Source: Galaxea fascicularis (taxonomy: Eukaryota > Cnidaria > Anthozoa > Scleractinia > Euphylliidae). From it: a stretch of 64,000 nt of DNA. Shown here one piece after another: positions 1-12,565 of this stretch. Each line of letters opens with the position of its first letter. The first letter of the stretch is position 1. The position numbers and the translations under genes are program-made. The notes under the pieces are model-generated. The model ran no database searches. It worked only from the letters and a program-made list of their open reading frames with translations, and was not told the origin of the DNA. The stretch spans positions 21,168,859-21,232,858 of the forward strand of contig OX419345.1 of the NCBI GenBank assembly GCA_948470475.1, read 5' to 3'.

Positions 1-177
1 GTTTAAGCCAAATTCAAAATTTGACTCAAAAGCATGTGGTCCCCCCTTTGGGTTTTGGTCAAAATTTCAACTTTGCTAAAATCTTGCAGACAGCTCAAAT
101 AAGAATAGAAATCAAGTTTGCGGAGTTCTTGGAAGCATTTAGACATGATTTCTAGGTTGCTTTTTCAAGTAGGCAAA
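1..177 (+). repeat. Reference monomer (class A) used for numbering
   Basis: First complete copy, used here as the coordinate frame. It has 64 G or C in 177 bases (36%). Landmarks: AAATTC at 10-15, AAAATTT at 16-22 and again near 61-67, C6 at 41-46 followed by TTTGGGTTTTGG, the class triplet CAG at 87-89, the only CpG at 121-122, and CTAG at 152-155. Length 177 is 59 codons, so reading frames carry over from copy to copy. In the frame starting at position 3 the only stop is TAG at 153-155. Class B copies carry CAC and class C copies GAC at 87-89. The phase start is arbitrary because no array edge is present in the window. Confidence 0.95.
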
Positions 178-3009
178 GTTTAAGCCAAATTCAAAATTTG
201 ACTCAAAAGCATGTGGTCCCCCCTTTGGGTTTTGGTCAAAATTTCAACTTTGCTAAAATCTTGCAGACAGCTCAAATAAGAATAGAAATCAAGTTTGCGG
301 ATTTCTTTGAAGCATTTAGACATGATTTCTAGGTTGCTTTTTCAAGTAGGCAAAGTTTAAGCCAAATTCAAAATTTGACTCAAAAGCATGTGGTCCCCCC
401 TTTGGGTTTTGGTCAAAATTTCAACTTTGCTAAAATCTTGCACACAGCTCAAATAAGAATAGAAATCAAGTTTGCGGAGTTCTTGGAAGCATTTAGACAT
501 GATTTCTAGGTTCCTTTTTCAAGTAGGCAAAGTTTAAGCCAAATTCAAAATTTGACTCAAAAGCATGTGGTCCCCCCTTTGGGTTTTGGTCAAAATTTCA
601 ACTTTGCTAAAATCTTGGACACAGCTCAAATAAGAATAGAAATCAAGTTTGCGGAGTTCTTGGAAGCATTTAGACATGATTTCTAGGTTGCTTTTTCAAG
701 TAGGCAAAGTTTAAGCCAAATTCAAAATTTGACTCAAAAGCATGTGGTCCCCCCTTTGGGTTTTGGTCAAAATTTCAACTTTGCTAAAATCTTGCACACA
801 GCTCAAATAAGAATAGAAATCAAGTTTGCGGAGTTCTTGGAAGCATTTAGACATGATTTCTAGGTTGCTTTTTCAAGTAGGCAAAGTTTAAGCCAAATTC
901 AAAATTTGACTCAAAAGCATGTGGTCCCCCCTTTGGGTTTTGGTCAAAATTTCAACTTTGCTAAAATCTTGCACACAGCTCAAATAAAAATAGAAATCAA
1001 GTTTGCGGAGTTCTTGGAAGCATTTAGACATGATTTCTAGGTTGCTTTTTCAAGTAGGCAAAGTTTAAGCCAAATTCAAAATTTGACTCAAAAGCATGTG
1101 GTCCCTCCTTTGGGTTTTGGTCAAAATTTCAACTTTGCTAAAATCTTGCACACAGCTCAAATAAGAATAGAAATCAAGTTTGCGGAGTTCTTGGAAGCAT
1201 TTAGACATGATTTCTAGGTTGCTTTTTCAAGTAGGCAAAGTTTAAGCCAAATTCAAAATTTGACTCAAAAGCATGTGGTCCCCCCTTTGGGTTTTGGTCA
1301 AAATTTCAACTTTGCTAAAATCTTGCACACAGCTTAAATAAGAATAGAAATCAAGTTTGCGGAGTTCTTGGAAGCATTTAGACATGAGTTCTAGGTTGCT
1401 TTTTCAAGTAGGCAAAGTTTAAGCCAAATTCAAAATTTGACTCAAAAGCATGTGGTCCCCCCTTTGGGTTTTGGTCAAAATTTCAACTTTGCTAAAATCT
1501 TGCACACAGCTCAAATAAGAATAGAAATCAAGTTTGCGGAGTTCTTGGAAGCATTTAGACATGATTTCTAGGTTGCTTTTACAACTAGGCAAAGTTTAAG
1601 CCAAATTCAAAATTTGACTCAAAAGCATGTGGTCCCCCCTTTGGGTTTTGGTCAAAATTTCAACTTTGCTAAAATCTTGCACACAGCTCAAATAAGAATA
1701 GAAATCAAGTTTGCGGAGTTCTTGGAAGCATTTAGACATGATTTCTAGGTTGCTTTTTCAAGTAGGCAAAGTTTAAGCCAAATTCAAAATTTGACTCAAA
1801 AGCATGTGGTCCCCCCTTTGGGTTTTGGTCAAAATTTCAACTTTGCTAAAATCTTGCAGACAGCTCAAATAAGAATAGAAATCAAGTTTGCGGATTTCTT
1901 TGAAGCATTTAGACATGATTTCTAGGTTGCTTTTTCAAGTAGGCAAAGTTTAAGCCAAATTCAAAATTTGACTCAAAAGCATGTGGTCCCCCCTTTGGGT
2001 TTTGGTCAAAATTTCAACTTTGCTAAAATCTTGCACACAGCTCAAATAAGAATAGAAATCAAGTTTGCGGAGTTCTTGGAAGCATTTAGACATGATTTCT
2101 AGGTTCCTTTTTCAAGTAGGCAAAGTTTAAGCCAAATTCAAAATTTGACTCAAAAGCATGTGGTCCCCCCTTTGGGTTTTGGTCAAAATTTCAACTTTGC
2201 TAAAATCTTGGACACAGCTCAAATAAGAATAGAAATCAAGTTTGCGGAGTTCTTGGAAGCATTTAGACATGATTTCTAGGTTGCTTTTTCAAGTAGGCAA
2301 AGTTTAAGCCAAATTCAAAATTTGACTCAAAAGCATGTGGTCCCCCCTTTGGGTTTTGGTCAAAATTTCAACTTTGCTAAAATCTTGCACACAGCTCAAA
2401 TAAGAATAGAAATCAAGTTTGCGGAGTTCTTGGAAGCATTTAGACATGATTTCTAGGTTGCTTTTTCAAGTAGGCAAAGTTTAAGCCAAATTCAAAATTT
2501 GACTCAAAAGCATGTGGTCCCCCCTTTGGGTTTTGGTCAAAATTTCAACTTTGCTAAAATCTTGCACACAGCTCAAATAAGAATAGAAATCAAGTTTGCG
2601 GAGTTCTTGGAAGCATTTAGACATGATTTCTAGGTTGCTTTTTCAAGTAGGCAAAGTTTAAGCCAAATTCAAAATTTGACTCAAAAGCATGTGGTCCCTC
2701 CTTTGGGTTTTGGTCAAAATTTCAACTTTGCTAAAATCTTGCACACAGCTCAAATAAGAATAGAAATCAAGTTTGCGGAGTTCTTGGAAGCATTTAGACA
2801 TGATTTCTAGGTTGCTTTTTCAAGTAGGCAAAGTTTAAGCCAAATTCAAAATTTGACTCAAAAGCATGTGGTCCCCCCTTTGGGTTTTGGTCAAAATTTC
2901 AACTTTGCTAAAATCTTGCACACAGCTTAAATAAGAATAGAAATCAAGTTTGCGGAGTTCTTGGAAGCATTTAGACATGAGTTCTAGGTTGCTTTTTCAA
3001 GTAGGCAAA
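178..3009 (+). repeat. Nine-monomer (1593-bp) HOR, two copies
   Basis: Seven monomers at 178-1416 recur in the same order at 1771-3009, offset 1593 bp (9 x 177). Shared diagnostic states in order: class A with T at 124 and an extra T near 131; class B with C at 159; class C; B; B; B with CCCTCC in the C-tract; B with T at 95 and GAGTTC at 147-152. One difference is visible: the copy at 886 reads AATAAAAATAG where the partner at 2479 reads AATAAGAATAG. The two monomers between (1417-1770) do not match those after the second copy. However, the TTTTACAACT ending of the 1417 copy reappears at 3364, so the second unit seems to have gained two monomers before that point. Confidence 0.85.
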
Positions 3010-5310
3010 GTTTAAGCCAAATTGAAAATTTGACTCAAAAGCATGTGGTCCCCCCTTTGGGTTTTGGTCAAAATTTCAACTTTGCTAAAATCTTGCACAC
3101 AGCTCAAATAAGAATAGAAATCAAGTTTGCGGAGTTCTTGGAAGCATTTAGACATGATTTCTAGGTTGCTTTTTCAAGTAGGCAAAGTTTAAGCCAAATT
3201 CAAAATTTGACTCAAAAGCATGTGGTCCCCCCTTTGGGTTTTGGTCAAAATTTCAACTTTGCTAAAATCTTGGACACAGCTCAAATAAGAATAGAAATCA
3301 AGTTTGCGGAGTTCTTGGAAGCATTTAGACATGATTTCTAGGTTGCTTTTTCAAGTAGGCAAAGTTTAAGCCAAATTCAAAATTTGACTCAAAAGCATGT
3401 GGTCCCCCCTTTGGGTTTTGGTCAAAATTTCAACTTTGCTAAAATCTTGCACACAGCTCAAATAAGAATAGAAATCAAGTTTGCGGAGTTCTTGGAAGCA
3501 TTTAGACATGATTTCTAGGTTGCTTTTACAACTAGGCAAAGTTTAAGCCAAATTGAAAATTTGACTCAAAAGCATGTGGTCCCCCCTTTGGGTTTTGGTC
3601 AAAATTTCAACTTTGCTAAAATCTTGCAGACAGCTCAAATAATAATAGAAATCAAGTTTGCGGAGTTCTTGGAAGCATTTAGACATGATTTCTAGGTTGC
3701 TTTTTCAAGTAGGCAAAGTTTAAGCCAAATTCAAAATTTGACTCAAAAGCATGTGGTCCCCCCTTTGGGTTTTGGTCAAAATTTCAACTTTGCTAAAATC
3801 TTGCAGACAGCTCAAATAAGAATAGAAATCAAGTTTGCGGAGTTCTTGGAAGCATTTAGACATGATTTCTAGGTTGCTTTTTCAAGTAGGCAAAGTTTAA
3901 GCCAAATTCAAAATTTGACTCAAAAGCATGTGGTCCCCCCTTTGGGTTTTGGTCAAAATTTCAACTTTGCTAAAATCTTGCAGACAGCTCAAATAAGAAT
4001 AGAAATCAAGTTTGCGGAGTTCTTGGAAGCATTTAGACATGATTTCTAGGTTGCTTTTTCAAGTAGGCAAAGTTTAAGCCAAATTCAAAATTTGACTCAA
4101 AAGCATGTGGTCCCCCCTTTGGGTTTTGGTCAAAATTTCAACTTTGCTAAAATCTTGCAGACAGCTCAAATAAGAATAGAAATCAAGTTTGCGGAGTTCT
4201 TGGAAGCATTTAGACATGATTTCTAGGTTGCTTTTTCAAGTAGGCAAAGTTTAAGCCAAATTCAAAATTTGACTCAAAAGCATGTGGTCCCCCCTTTGGG
4301 TTTTGGTCAAAATTTCAACTTTGCTAAAATCTTGCAGACAGCTCAAATAAGAATAGAAATCAAGTTTGCGGAGTTCTTGGAAGCATTTAGACATGATTTC
4401 TAGGTTGCTTTTTCAAGTAGGCAAAGTTTAAGCCAAATTCAAAATTTGACTCAAAAGCATGTGGTCCCCCCTTTGGGTTTTGGTCAAAATTTCAACTTTG
4501 CTAAAATCTTGCACACAGCTCAAATAAGAATAGAAATCAAGTTTGCGGAGTTCTTGGAAGCATTTAGACATGATTTCTAGGTTGCTTTTTCAAGTAGGCA
4601 AACTTTAAGCCAAATTCTAAATTTGACTCAAAAGCATGTGGTCCCCCCTTTGGGTTTTGGTCAAAATTTCAACTTTGCTAAAATCTTGCACACAGCTTAA
4701 ATAAGAATAGAAATCAAGTTTGCGGAGTTCTTGGAAGCATTTAGACATGATTTCTAGGTTGCTTTTTCAAGTAGGCAAAGTTTAAGCCAAATTCAAAATT
4801 TGACTCAAAAGCATGTGGTCCCCCCTTTGGGTTTTGGTGAAAATTTCAACTTTGCTAAAATCTTGCACACAGCTCAAATAAGAATAGAAATCAAGTTTGC
4901 GGAGTTCTTGGAAGCATTTAGACATGATTTCTAGGTTGCTTTTTCAAGTAGGCAAAGTTTAAGCCAAATTCAAAATTTGACTCAAAAGCATGTGGTTCCC
5001 CCTTTGGGTTTTGGTCAAAATTTCAACTTTGCTAAAATCTTGCACACAGCTCAAATAAGAATAGAAATCAAGTTTGCGGAGTTCTTGGAAGCATTTAGAC
5101 ATGATTTCTAGGTTGCTTTTTCAAGTAGGCAAAGTTTAAGCCAAATTCAAAATTTGACTCAAAAGCATGTGGTCCCCCCTTTGGGTTTTGGTCAAAATTT
5201 CAACTTTGCTAAAATCTTGGACACAGCTCAAATAAGAATAGAAATCAAGTTTGCGGAGTTCTTGGAAGCATTTAGACATGATTTCTAGGTTGCTTTTTCA
5301 AGTAGGCAAA
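3010..5310 (+). repeat. Thirteen monomers without a clear HOR; run of five class-A copies
   Basis: Monomers 18-30. Five successive copies (3541-4425) are all class A, the longest class-A run I found; the first has G at 15 and AATAATAATAG. The copy at 3364 ends TTTTACAACT and is followed by a G-15 monomer, a junction haplotype that returns at 5488/5665 and 6550/6727. The copy at 4603 starts CTTTAAGCC and reads ATTCTAAAT, a pair of changes seen again only at 17337. The copy at 4780 has GGTGAAAAT and the one at 4957 has GTGGTTCCCCC, both private. No gene is present. Confidence 0.8.
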
Positions 5311-7434
5311 GTTTAAGCCAAATTCAAAATTTGACTCAAAAGCATGTGGTCCCCCCTTTGGGTTTTGGTCAAAATTTCAACTATGCTAAAATCTTGCACA
5401 CAGCTTAAATAAGAATAGAAATCAAGTTTGCGGAGTTCTTGGAAGCATTTAGACATGATTTCTAGGTTGCTTTTTCAAGTAGGCAAAGTTTAAGCCAAAT
5501 TCAAAATTTGACTCAAAAGCATGTGGTCCCCCCTTTGGGTTTTGGTCAAAATTTCAACTTTGCTAAAATCTTGCACACAGCTCAAATAAGAATAGAAATC
5601 AAGTTTGCGGAGTTCTTGGAAGCATTTAGACATGATTTCTAGGTTGCTTTTACAACTAGGCAAAGTTTAAGCCAAATTGAAAATTTGACTCAAAAGCATG
5701 TGGTCCCCCCTTTGGGTTTTGGTCAAAATTTCAACTTTGCTAAAATCTTGCAGACAGCTCAAATAAGAATAGAAATCAAGTTTGCGGAGTTCTTGGAAGT
5801 ATTTAGACATGATTTCTAGGTTGCTTTTTCAAGTAGGCAAAGTTTAAGCCAAATTCAAAATTTGACTCAAAAGGATGTGGTCCCCCCTTTGGGTTTTGGT
5901 CAAAATTTCAACTTTGCTAAAATCTTGCAGACAGCTCAAATAAGAATAGAAATCAAGTTTGCGGATTTCTTGGAAGCATTTAGACATGATTTCTAGGTTG
6001 CTTTTTCAAGTAGGCAAAGTTTAAGCCAAATTCAAAATTTGACTCAAAAGCATGTGGTCCCCCCTTTGGGTTTTGGTCAAAATTTCAACTTTGCTAAAAT
6101 CTTGCACACAGCTCAAATAAGAATAGAAATCAAGTTTGCGAAGTTCTTGGAAGCATTTAGACATGATTTCTAGGTTGCTTTTTCAAGTAGGCAAAGTTTA
6201 AGCCAAATTCAAAATTTGACTCAAAAGCATGTGGTCCCCCCTTTGGGTTTTGGTCAAAATTTCAACTTTGCTAAAATCTTGCAGACAGCTCAAATAAGAA
6301 TAGAAATCAAGTTTGCGGAGTTCTTGGAAGCATTTAGACATGATTTCTAGGTTGCTTTTTCAAGTAGGCAAAGTTTAAGCCAAATTCAAAATTTGACTCA
6401 AAAGCATGTGGTCCCCCCTTTGGGTTTTGGTCAAAATTTCAACTATGCTAAAATCTTGGACACAGCTCAAATAAGAATAGAAATCAAGTTTGCGGAGTTC
6501 TTGGAAGCATTTAGACATGATTTCTAGGTTGCTTTTTCAAGTAGGCAAAGTTTAAGCCAAATTCAAAATTTGACTCAAAAGCATGTGGTCCCCCCTTTGG
6601 GTTTTGGTCAAAATTTCAACTTTGCTAAAATCTTGCACACAGCTCAAATAAGAATAGAAATCAAGTTTGCGGAGTTCTTGGAAGCATTTAGACATGATTT
6701 CTAGGTTGCTTTTACAACTAGGCAAAGTTTAAGCCAAATTGAAAATTTGACTCAAAAGCATGTGGTCCCCCCTTTGGGTTTTGGTCAAAATTTCAACTTT
6801 GCTAAAATCTTGCAGACAGCTCAAATAAGAATAGAAATCAAGTTTGCGGAGTTCTTGGAAGCATTTAGACATGATTTCTAGGTTGCTTTTTCAAGTAGGC
6901 AAAGTTTAAGCCAAATTCAAAATTTGACTCAAAAGCATGTGGTCCCCCCTTTGGGTTTTGGTCAAAATTTCAACTTTGCTAAAATCTTGCAGACAGCTCA
7001 AATAAGAATAGAAATCAAGTTTGCGGATTTCTTGGAAGCATTTAGACATGATTTCTAGGTTGCTTTTTCAAGGAGGCAAAGTTTAAGCCAAATTCAAAAT
7101 TTGACTCAAAAGCATGTGGTCCCCCCTTTGGGTTTTGGTCAAAATTTCAACTTTGCTAAAATCTTGCAGACAGCTCAAATAAGAATAGAAATCAAGTTTG
7201 CGGAGTTCTTGGAAGCATTTAGACATGATTTCTAGGTTGCTTTTTCAAGTAGGCAAAGTTTAAGCCAAATTCAAAATTTGACTCAAAAGCATGTGGTCCC
7301 CCCTTTGGGTTTTGGTCAAAATTTCAACTTTGCTAAAATCTTGGACACAGCTCAAATAAGAATAGAAATCAAGTTTGCGGAGTTCTTGGAAGCATTTAGA
7401 CATGATTTCTAGGTTGCTTTTTCAAGTAGGCAAA
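5311..7434 (+). repeat. Six-monomer (1062-bp) HOR, two copies
   Basis: Copies at 5311-6372 and 6373-7434. Positions in order: a monomer with A at 73 (CTATGC); a class-B monomer ending TTTTACAACT; a class-A monomer with G at 15; a class-A monomer with T at 124; then two monomers that differ in class between copies (B then A in the first, A then C in the second). The first monomer is class B with T at 95 in copy one and class C in copy two. Similarity is therefore strong in the middle and decayed at the edges, as expected if exchange junctions lie at the ends of the shared block. Confidence 0.75.
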
Positions 7435-10087
7435 GTTTAAGCCAAATTCAAAATTTGACTCAAAAGCATGTGGTCCCCCCTTTGGGTTTTGGTTAAAATT
7501 TCAACTTTGCTAAAATCTTGCACACAGCTCAAATAAGAATAGAAATCAAGTTTGCGGAGTTCTTGGAAGCATTTAGACATGATTTCTAGGTTGCTTTTTC
7601 AAGTAGGCAAAGTTTAAGCCAAATTCAAAATTTGACTCAAAAGCATGTGGTCCCCCCTTTGGGTTTTGGTCAAAATTTCAACTTTGCTAAAATCTTGCAC
7701 ACAGCTCAAATAAGAATAGAAATCAAGTTTGCGGAGTTCTTGGAAGCATTTAGACATGATTTCTAGGTTGCTTTTTCAAGTAGGCAAAGTTTAAGCCAAA
7801 TTCAAAATTTGACTCAAAAGCATGTGGTCCCCCCTTTGGGTTTTGGTCAAAATTTCAACTTTGCTAAAATCTTGGACACAGCTCAAATAAGAATAGAAAT
7901 CAAGTTTGCGGAGTTCTTGGAAGCATTTAGACATGATTCTAGGTTGCTTTTTCAAGTAGGCAAAGTTTAAGCCAAATTCAAAATTTGACTCAAAAGCATC
8001 TGGTCCCCCCTTTGGGTTTTGGTCAAAATTTCAACTTTGCTAAAATCTTGCACACAGCTTAAATAAGAATAGAAATCAAGTTTGCGGAGTTCTTGGAAGC
8101 ATTTAGACATGATTTCTAGGTTGCTTTTTCAAGTAGGCAAAGTTTAAGCCAAATTCAAAATTTGACTCAAAAGCATGTGGTCCCCCCTTTGGGTTTTGGT
8201 TAAAATTTCAACTTTGCTAAAATCTTGCACACAGCTCAAATAAGAATAGAAATCAAGTTTGCGGAGTTCTTGGAAGCATTTAGACATGATTTCTAGGTTG
8301 CTTTTTCAAGTAGGCAAAGTTTAAGCCAAATTCAAAATTTGACTCAAAAGCATGTGGTCCCCCCTTTGGGTTTTGGTCAAAATTTCAACTTTGCTAAAAT
8401 CTTGCAGACAGCTCAAATAAGAATAGAAATCAAGTTTGCGGATTTCTTGGAAGCATTTAGACATGATTTCTAGGTTGCTTTTTCAAGTAGGCAAAGTTTA
8501 AGCCAAATTCAAAATTTGACTCAAAAGCATGTGGTCCCCCCTTTGGGTTTTGGTCAAAATTTCAACTTTGCTAAAATCTTGCAGACAGCTCAAATAAGAA
8601 TAGAAATCAAGTTTGCGGAGTTCTTGGAAGCATTTAGACACGATTTCTAGGTTCCTTTTTCAAGTAGGCAAAGTTTAAGCCAAATTCAAAATTTGACTCA
8701 AAAGCATGTGGTCCCCCCTTTGGGTTTTGGTCAAAATTTCAACTTTGCTAAAATCTTGGACACAGCTCAAATAAGAATAGAAATCAAGTTTGCGGAGTTC
8801 TTGGAAGCATTTAGACATGATTTCTAGGTTGCTTTTTCAAGTAGGCAAAGTTTAAGCCAAATTCAAAATTTGACTCAAAAGCATGTGGTCCCCCCTTTGG
8901 GTTTTGGTCAAAATTTCAACTTTGCTAAAATCTTGCACACAGCTTAAATAAGAATAGAAATCAAGTTTGCGGAGTTCTTGGAAGCATTTAGACATGATTT
9001 CTAGGTTGCTTTTTCAAGTAGGCAAAGTTTAAGCCAAATTCAAAATTTGACTCAAAAGCATGTGGTCCCCCCTTTGGGTTTTGGTTAAAATTTCAACTTT
9101 GCTAAAATCTTGCACACAGCTCAAATAAGAATAGAAATCAAGTTTGCGGAGTTCTTGGAAGCATTTAGACATGATTTCTAGGTTGCTTTTTCAAGTAGGC
9201 AAAGTTTAAGCCAAATTCAAAATTTGACTCAAAAGCATGTGGTCCCCCCTTTGGGTTTTGGTCAAAATTTCAACTTTGCTAAAATCTTGCACACAGCTCA
9301 AATAAGAATAGAAATCAAGTTTGCGGAGTTCTTGGAAGCATTTAGACATGATTTCTAGGTTGCTTTTTCAAGTAGGCAAAGTTTAAGCCAAATTCAAAAT
9401 TTGACTCAAAAGCATGTGGTCCCCCCTTTGGGTTTTGGTCAAAATTTCAACTTTGCTAAAATCTTGGACACAGCTCAAATAAGAATAGAAATCAAGTTTG
9501 CGGAGTTCTTGGAAGCATTTAGACATGATTCTAGGTTGCTTTTTCAAGTAGGCAAAGTTTAAGCCAAATTCAAAATTTGACTCAAAAGCATGTGGTCCCC
9601 CCTTTGGGTTTTGGTCAAAATTTCAACTTTGCTAAAATCTTGCACACAGCTTAAATAAGAATAGAAATCAAGTTTGCGGAGTTCTTGGAAGCATTTAGAC
9701 ATGATTTCTAGGTTGCTTTTTCAAGTAGGCAAAGTTTAAGCCAAATTCAAAATTTGACTCAAAAGCATGTGGTCCCCCCTTTGGGTTTTGGTTAAAATTT
9801 CAACTTTGCTAAAATCTTGCACACAGCTCAAATAAGAATAGAAATCAAGTTTGCAGAGTTCTTGGAAGCATTTAGACATGATTTCTAGGTTGCTTTTTCA
9901 AGTAGGCAAAGTTTAAGCCAAATTCAAAATTTGACTCAAAAGCATGTGGTCCCCCCTTTGGGTTTTGGTCAAAATTTCAACTTTGCTAAAATCTTGCACA
10001 CAGCTCAAATAAGAATAGAAATCAAGTTTGCGGAGTTCTTGGAAGCATTTAGACATGATTTCTAGGTTGCTTTTTCAAGTAGGCAAA
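7435..10087 (+). repeat. Nine-monomer repeat carrying a 176-bp monomer
   Basis: The five monomers at 7435-8318 recur at 9027-9910, offset 1592 bp (9 monomers minus one base). The order is: class B with GGTTAAAAT; plain B; class C with one T lost in GATTTCTAGG, making 176 bp (7789 and 9381); class B with T at 95; class B with GGTTAAAAT. The T-95 / GGTTAAAAT pair also occurs at 8850-9203, four monomers before the pair at 9557-9910, so a shorter 4-monomer periodicity is nested here. Private changes include CATCTGG at the 7965 copy, GACACGATT in the 8496 copy and GCAGAG in the 9734 copy, which loses the monomer's CpG. A plain class-B copy (9911-10087) closes the segment. Confidence 0.8.
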
Positions 10088-12565
10088 GTTTAAGCCAAAT
10101 TCAAAATTTGACTCAAAAGCATGTGGTCCCCCCTTTGGGTTTTGGTCAAAATTTCAACTTTGCTAAAATCTTGCACACAGCTCAAATAAGAATAGAAATC
10201 AAGTTTGCGGAGTTCTTGGAAGCATTTAGACATGATTTCTACGTTGCTTTTTCAAGTAGGCAAAGTTTAAGCCAAATTCAAAATTTGACTCAAAAGCATG
10301 TGTACCCCCCTTTGGGTTTTGGTCAAAATTTCAACTTTGCTAAAATCTTTCAGACACCTCAAATAAGAATAGAAATCAAGTTTGCGGAGTTCTTGGAAGC
10401 ATTTAGACATGATTTCTAGGTTGCTTTTTCAAGTAGGCAAAGTTTAAGCCAAATTCAAAATTTGACTCAAAAGCATGTGGTCCCCCCTTTGGGTTTTGGT
10501 CAAAATTTCAACTTTGCTAAAATCTTGGACACAGCTCAAATAAGAATAGAAATCAAGTTTGCGGAGTTCTTGGAAGCATTTAGACATGATTTCTACGTTG
10601 CTTTTTCAAGTAGGCAAAGTTTAAGCCAAATTCAAAATTTGACTCAAAAGCATGTGTACCCCCCTTTGGGTTTTGGTCAAAATTTCAACTTTGCTAAAAT
10701 CTTGCAGACAGCTCAAATAAGAATAGAAATCAAGTTTGCGGAGTTCTTGGAAGCATTTAGACATGATTTCTAGGTTGCTTTTTCAAGTAGGCAAAGTTTA
10801 AGCCAAATTCAAAATTTGACTCAAAAGCATGTGGTCCCCCCTTTGGGTTTTGGTCAAAATTTCAACTTTGCTAAAATCTTGCACACAGCTCAAATAAGAA
10901 TAGAAATCAAGTTTGCGGAGTTCTTGGAAGCATTTAGACATGATTTCTACGTTGCTTTTTCAAGTAGGCAAAGTTTAAGCCAAATTCAAAATTTGACTCA
11001 AAAGCATGTGTACCCCCCTTTGGGTTTTGGTCAAAATTTCAACTTTGCTAAAATCTTTCAGACAGCTCAAATAAGAATAGAAATCAAGTTTGCGGAGTTC
11101 TTGGAAGCATTTAGACATGATTTCTAGGTTGCTTTTTCAAGTAGGCAAAGTTTAAGCCAAATTCAAAATTTGACTCAAAAGCATGTGGTCCCCCCTTTGG
11201 GTTTTGGTCAAAATTTCAACTTTGCTAAAATCTTGGACACAGCTCAAATAAGAATAGAAATCAAGTTTGCGGAGTTCTTGGAAGCATTTAGACATGATTT
11301 CTACGTTGCTTTTTCAAGTAGGCAAAGTTTAAGCCAAATTCAAAATTTGACTCAAAAGCATGTGTACCCCCCTTTGGGTTTTGGTCAAAATTTCAACTTT
11401 GCTAAAATCTTTCAGACAGCTCAAATAAGAATAGAAATCAAGTTTGCGGAGTTCTTGGAAGCATTTAGACATGATTTCTAGGTTGCTTTTTCAAGTAGGC
11501 AAAGTTTAAGCCAAATTCAAAATTTGACTCAAAAGCATGTGGTCCCCCCTTTGGGTTTTGGTCAAAATTTCAACTTTGCTAAAATCTTGCAGACAGCTCA
11601 AATAAGAATAGAAATCAAGTTTGCGGAGTTCTTGGAAGCATTTAGACATGATTTCTAGGTTGCTTTTTCAAGTAGGCAAAGTTTAAGCCAAATTCAAAAT
11701 TTGACTCAAAAGCATGTGGTCCCCCCTTTGGGTTTTGGCCAAAATTTCAACTTTGCTAAAATCTTGGACACAGCTCAAATAAGAATAGAAATCAAGTTTG
11801 CGGAGTTCTTGGAAGCATTTAGACATGATTTCTAGGTTGCTTTTTCAAGTAGGCAAAGTTTAAGCCAAATTCAAAATTTGACTCAAAAGCATGTGGTCCC
11901 CCCTTTGGGTTTTGGTCAAAATTTCAACTTTGCTAAAATCTTGCACACAGCTCAAATAAGAATAGAAATCAAGTTTGCGGAGTTCTTGGAAGCATTTAGA
12001 CATGATTTCTACGTTGCTTTTTCAAGTAGGCAAAGTTTAAGCCAAATTCAAAATTTGACTCAAAAGCATGTGTACCCCCCTTTGGGTTTTGGTCAAAATT
12101 TCAACTTTGCTAAAATCTTTCAGACAGCTCAAATAAGAATAGAAATCAAGTTTGCGGAGTTCTTGGAAGCATTTAGACATGATTTCTAGGTTGCTTTTTC
12201 AAGTAGGCAAAGTTTAAGCCAAATTCAAAATTTGACTCAAAAGCATGTGGTCCCCCCTTTGGGTTTTGGTCAAAATTTCAACTTTGCTAAAATCTTGCAG
12301 ACAGCTCAAATAAGAATAGAAATCAAGTTTGCGGAGTTCTTGGAAGCATTTAGACATGATTTCTAGGTTGCTTTTTCAAGTAGGCAAAGTTTAAGCCAAA
12401 TTCAAAATTTGACTCAAAAGCATGTGGTCCCCCCTTTGGGTTTTGGCCAAAATTTCAACTTTGCTAAAATCTTGGACACAGCTCAAATAAGAATAGAAAT
12501 CAAGTTTGCGGAGTTCTTGGAAGCATTTAGACATGATTTCTAGGTTGCTTTTTCAAGTAGGCAAA
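10088..12565 (+). repeat. Dimeric (354-bp) HOR passing into a tetramer; stop-codon-loss variant
   Basis: Four consecutive dimers fill 10088-11503. The first monomer of each has C at 155, changing the frame's only stop TAG to TAC and creating an ACGT site. The second has GTGTAC at 36-41 and usually CTTTCAG at 83-89 (CTTGCAG in the 10619 copy). Two further monomers, a class A and a class C with GGCCAAAAT, follow at 11504-11857. The whole four-monomer set then repeats at 11858-12565, giving tetramer copies at 11150-11857 and 11858-12565. The stop loss opens five 312-bp frames (starting at 10108, 10462, 10816, 11170 and 11878), each spanning two monomers from a TTG, not an ATG. These look like repeat by-products, not genes. 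Confidence 0.85.

Noticed and set aside
41..58. Telomere-like or G-quadruplex-forming sequence in CCCCCCTTTGGGTTTTGG
   Set aside because: It occurs once per 177 bp, is not a tandem telomeric repeat, and lacks four closely spaced G-runs on either strand.
126..142. CENP-B-box-like word TTCTTGGAAGC in every monomer
   Set aside because: It resembles part of the mammalian box but lacks the G after TTC and the CGGG core needed for binding, so it does not meet the known motif. A coincidental likeness is the simpler reading.
10108..12189. Five 312-bp plus-strand open frames of 103 codons, nearly identical, in the dimer block
   Set aside because: They start at TTG rather than ATG, sit in phase with the satellite, and end at the TAG of the next monomer. 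They exist only because one TAG became TAC. There is no promoter, ribosome site, intron signal or sequence distinct from surrounding monomers.
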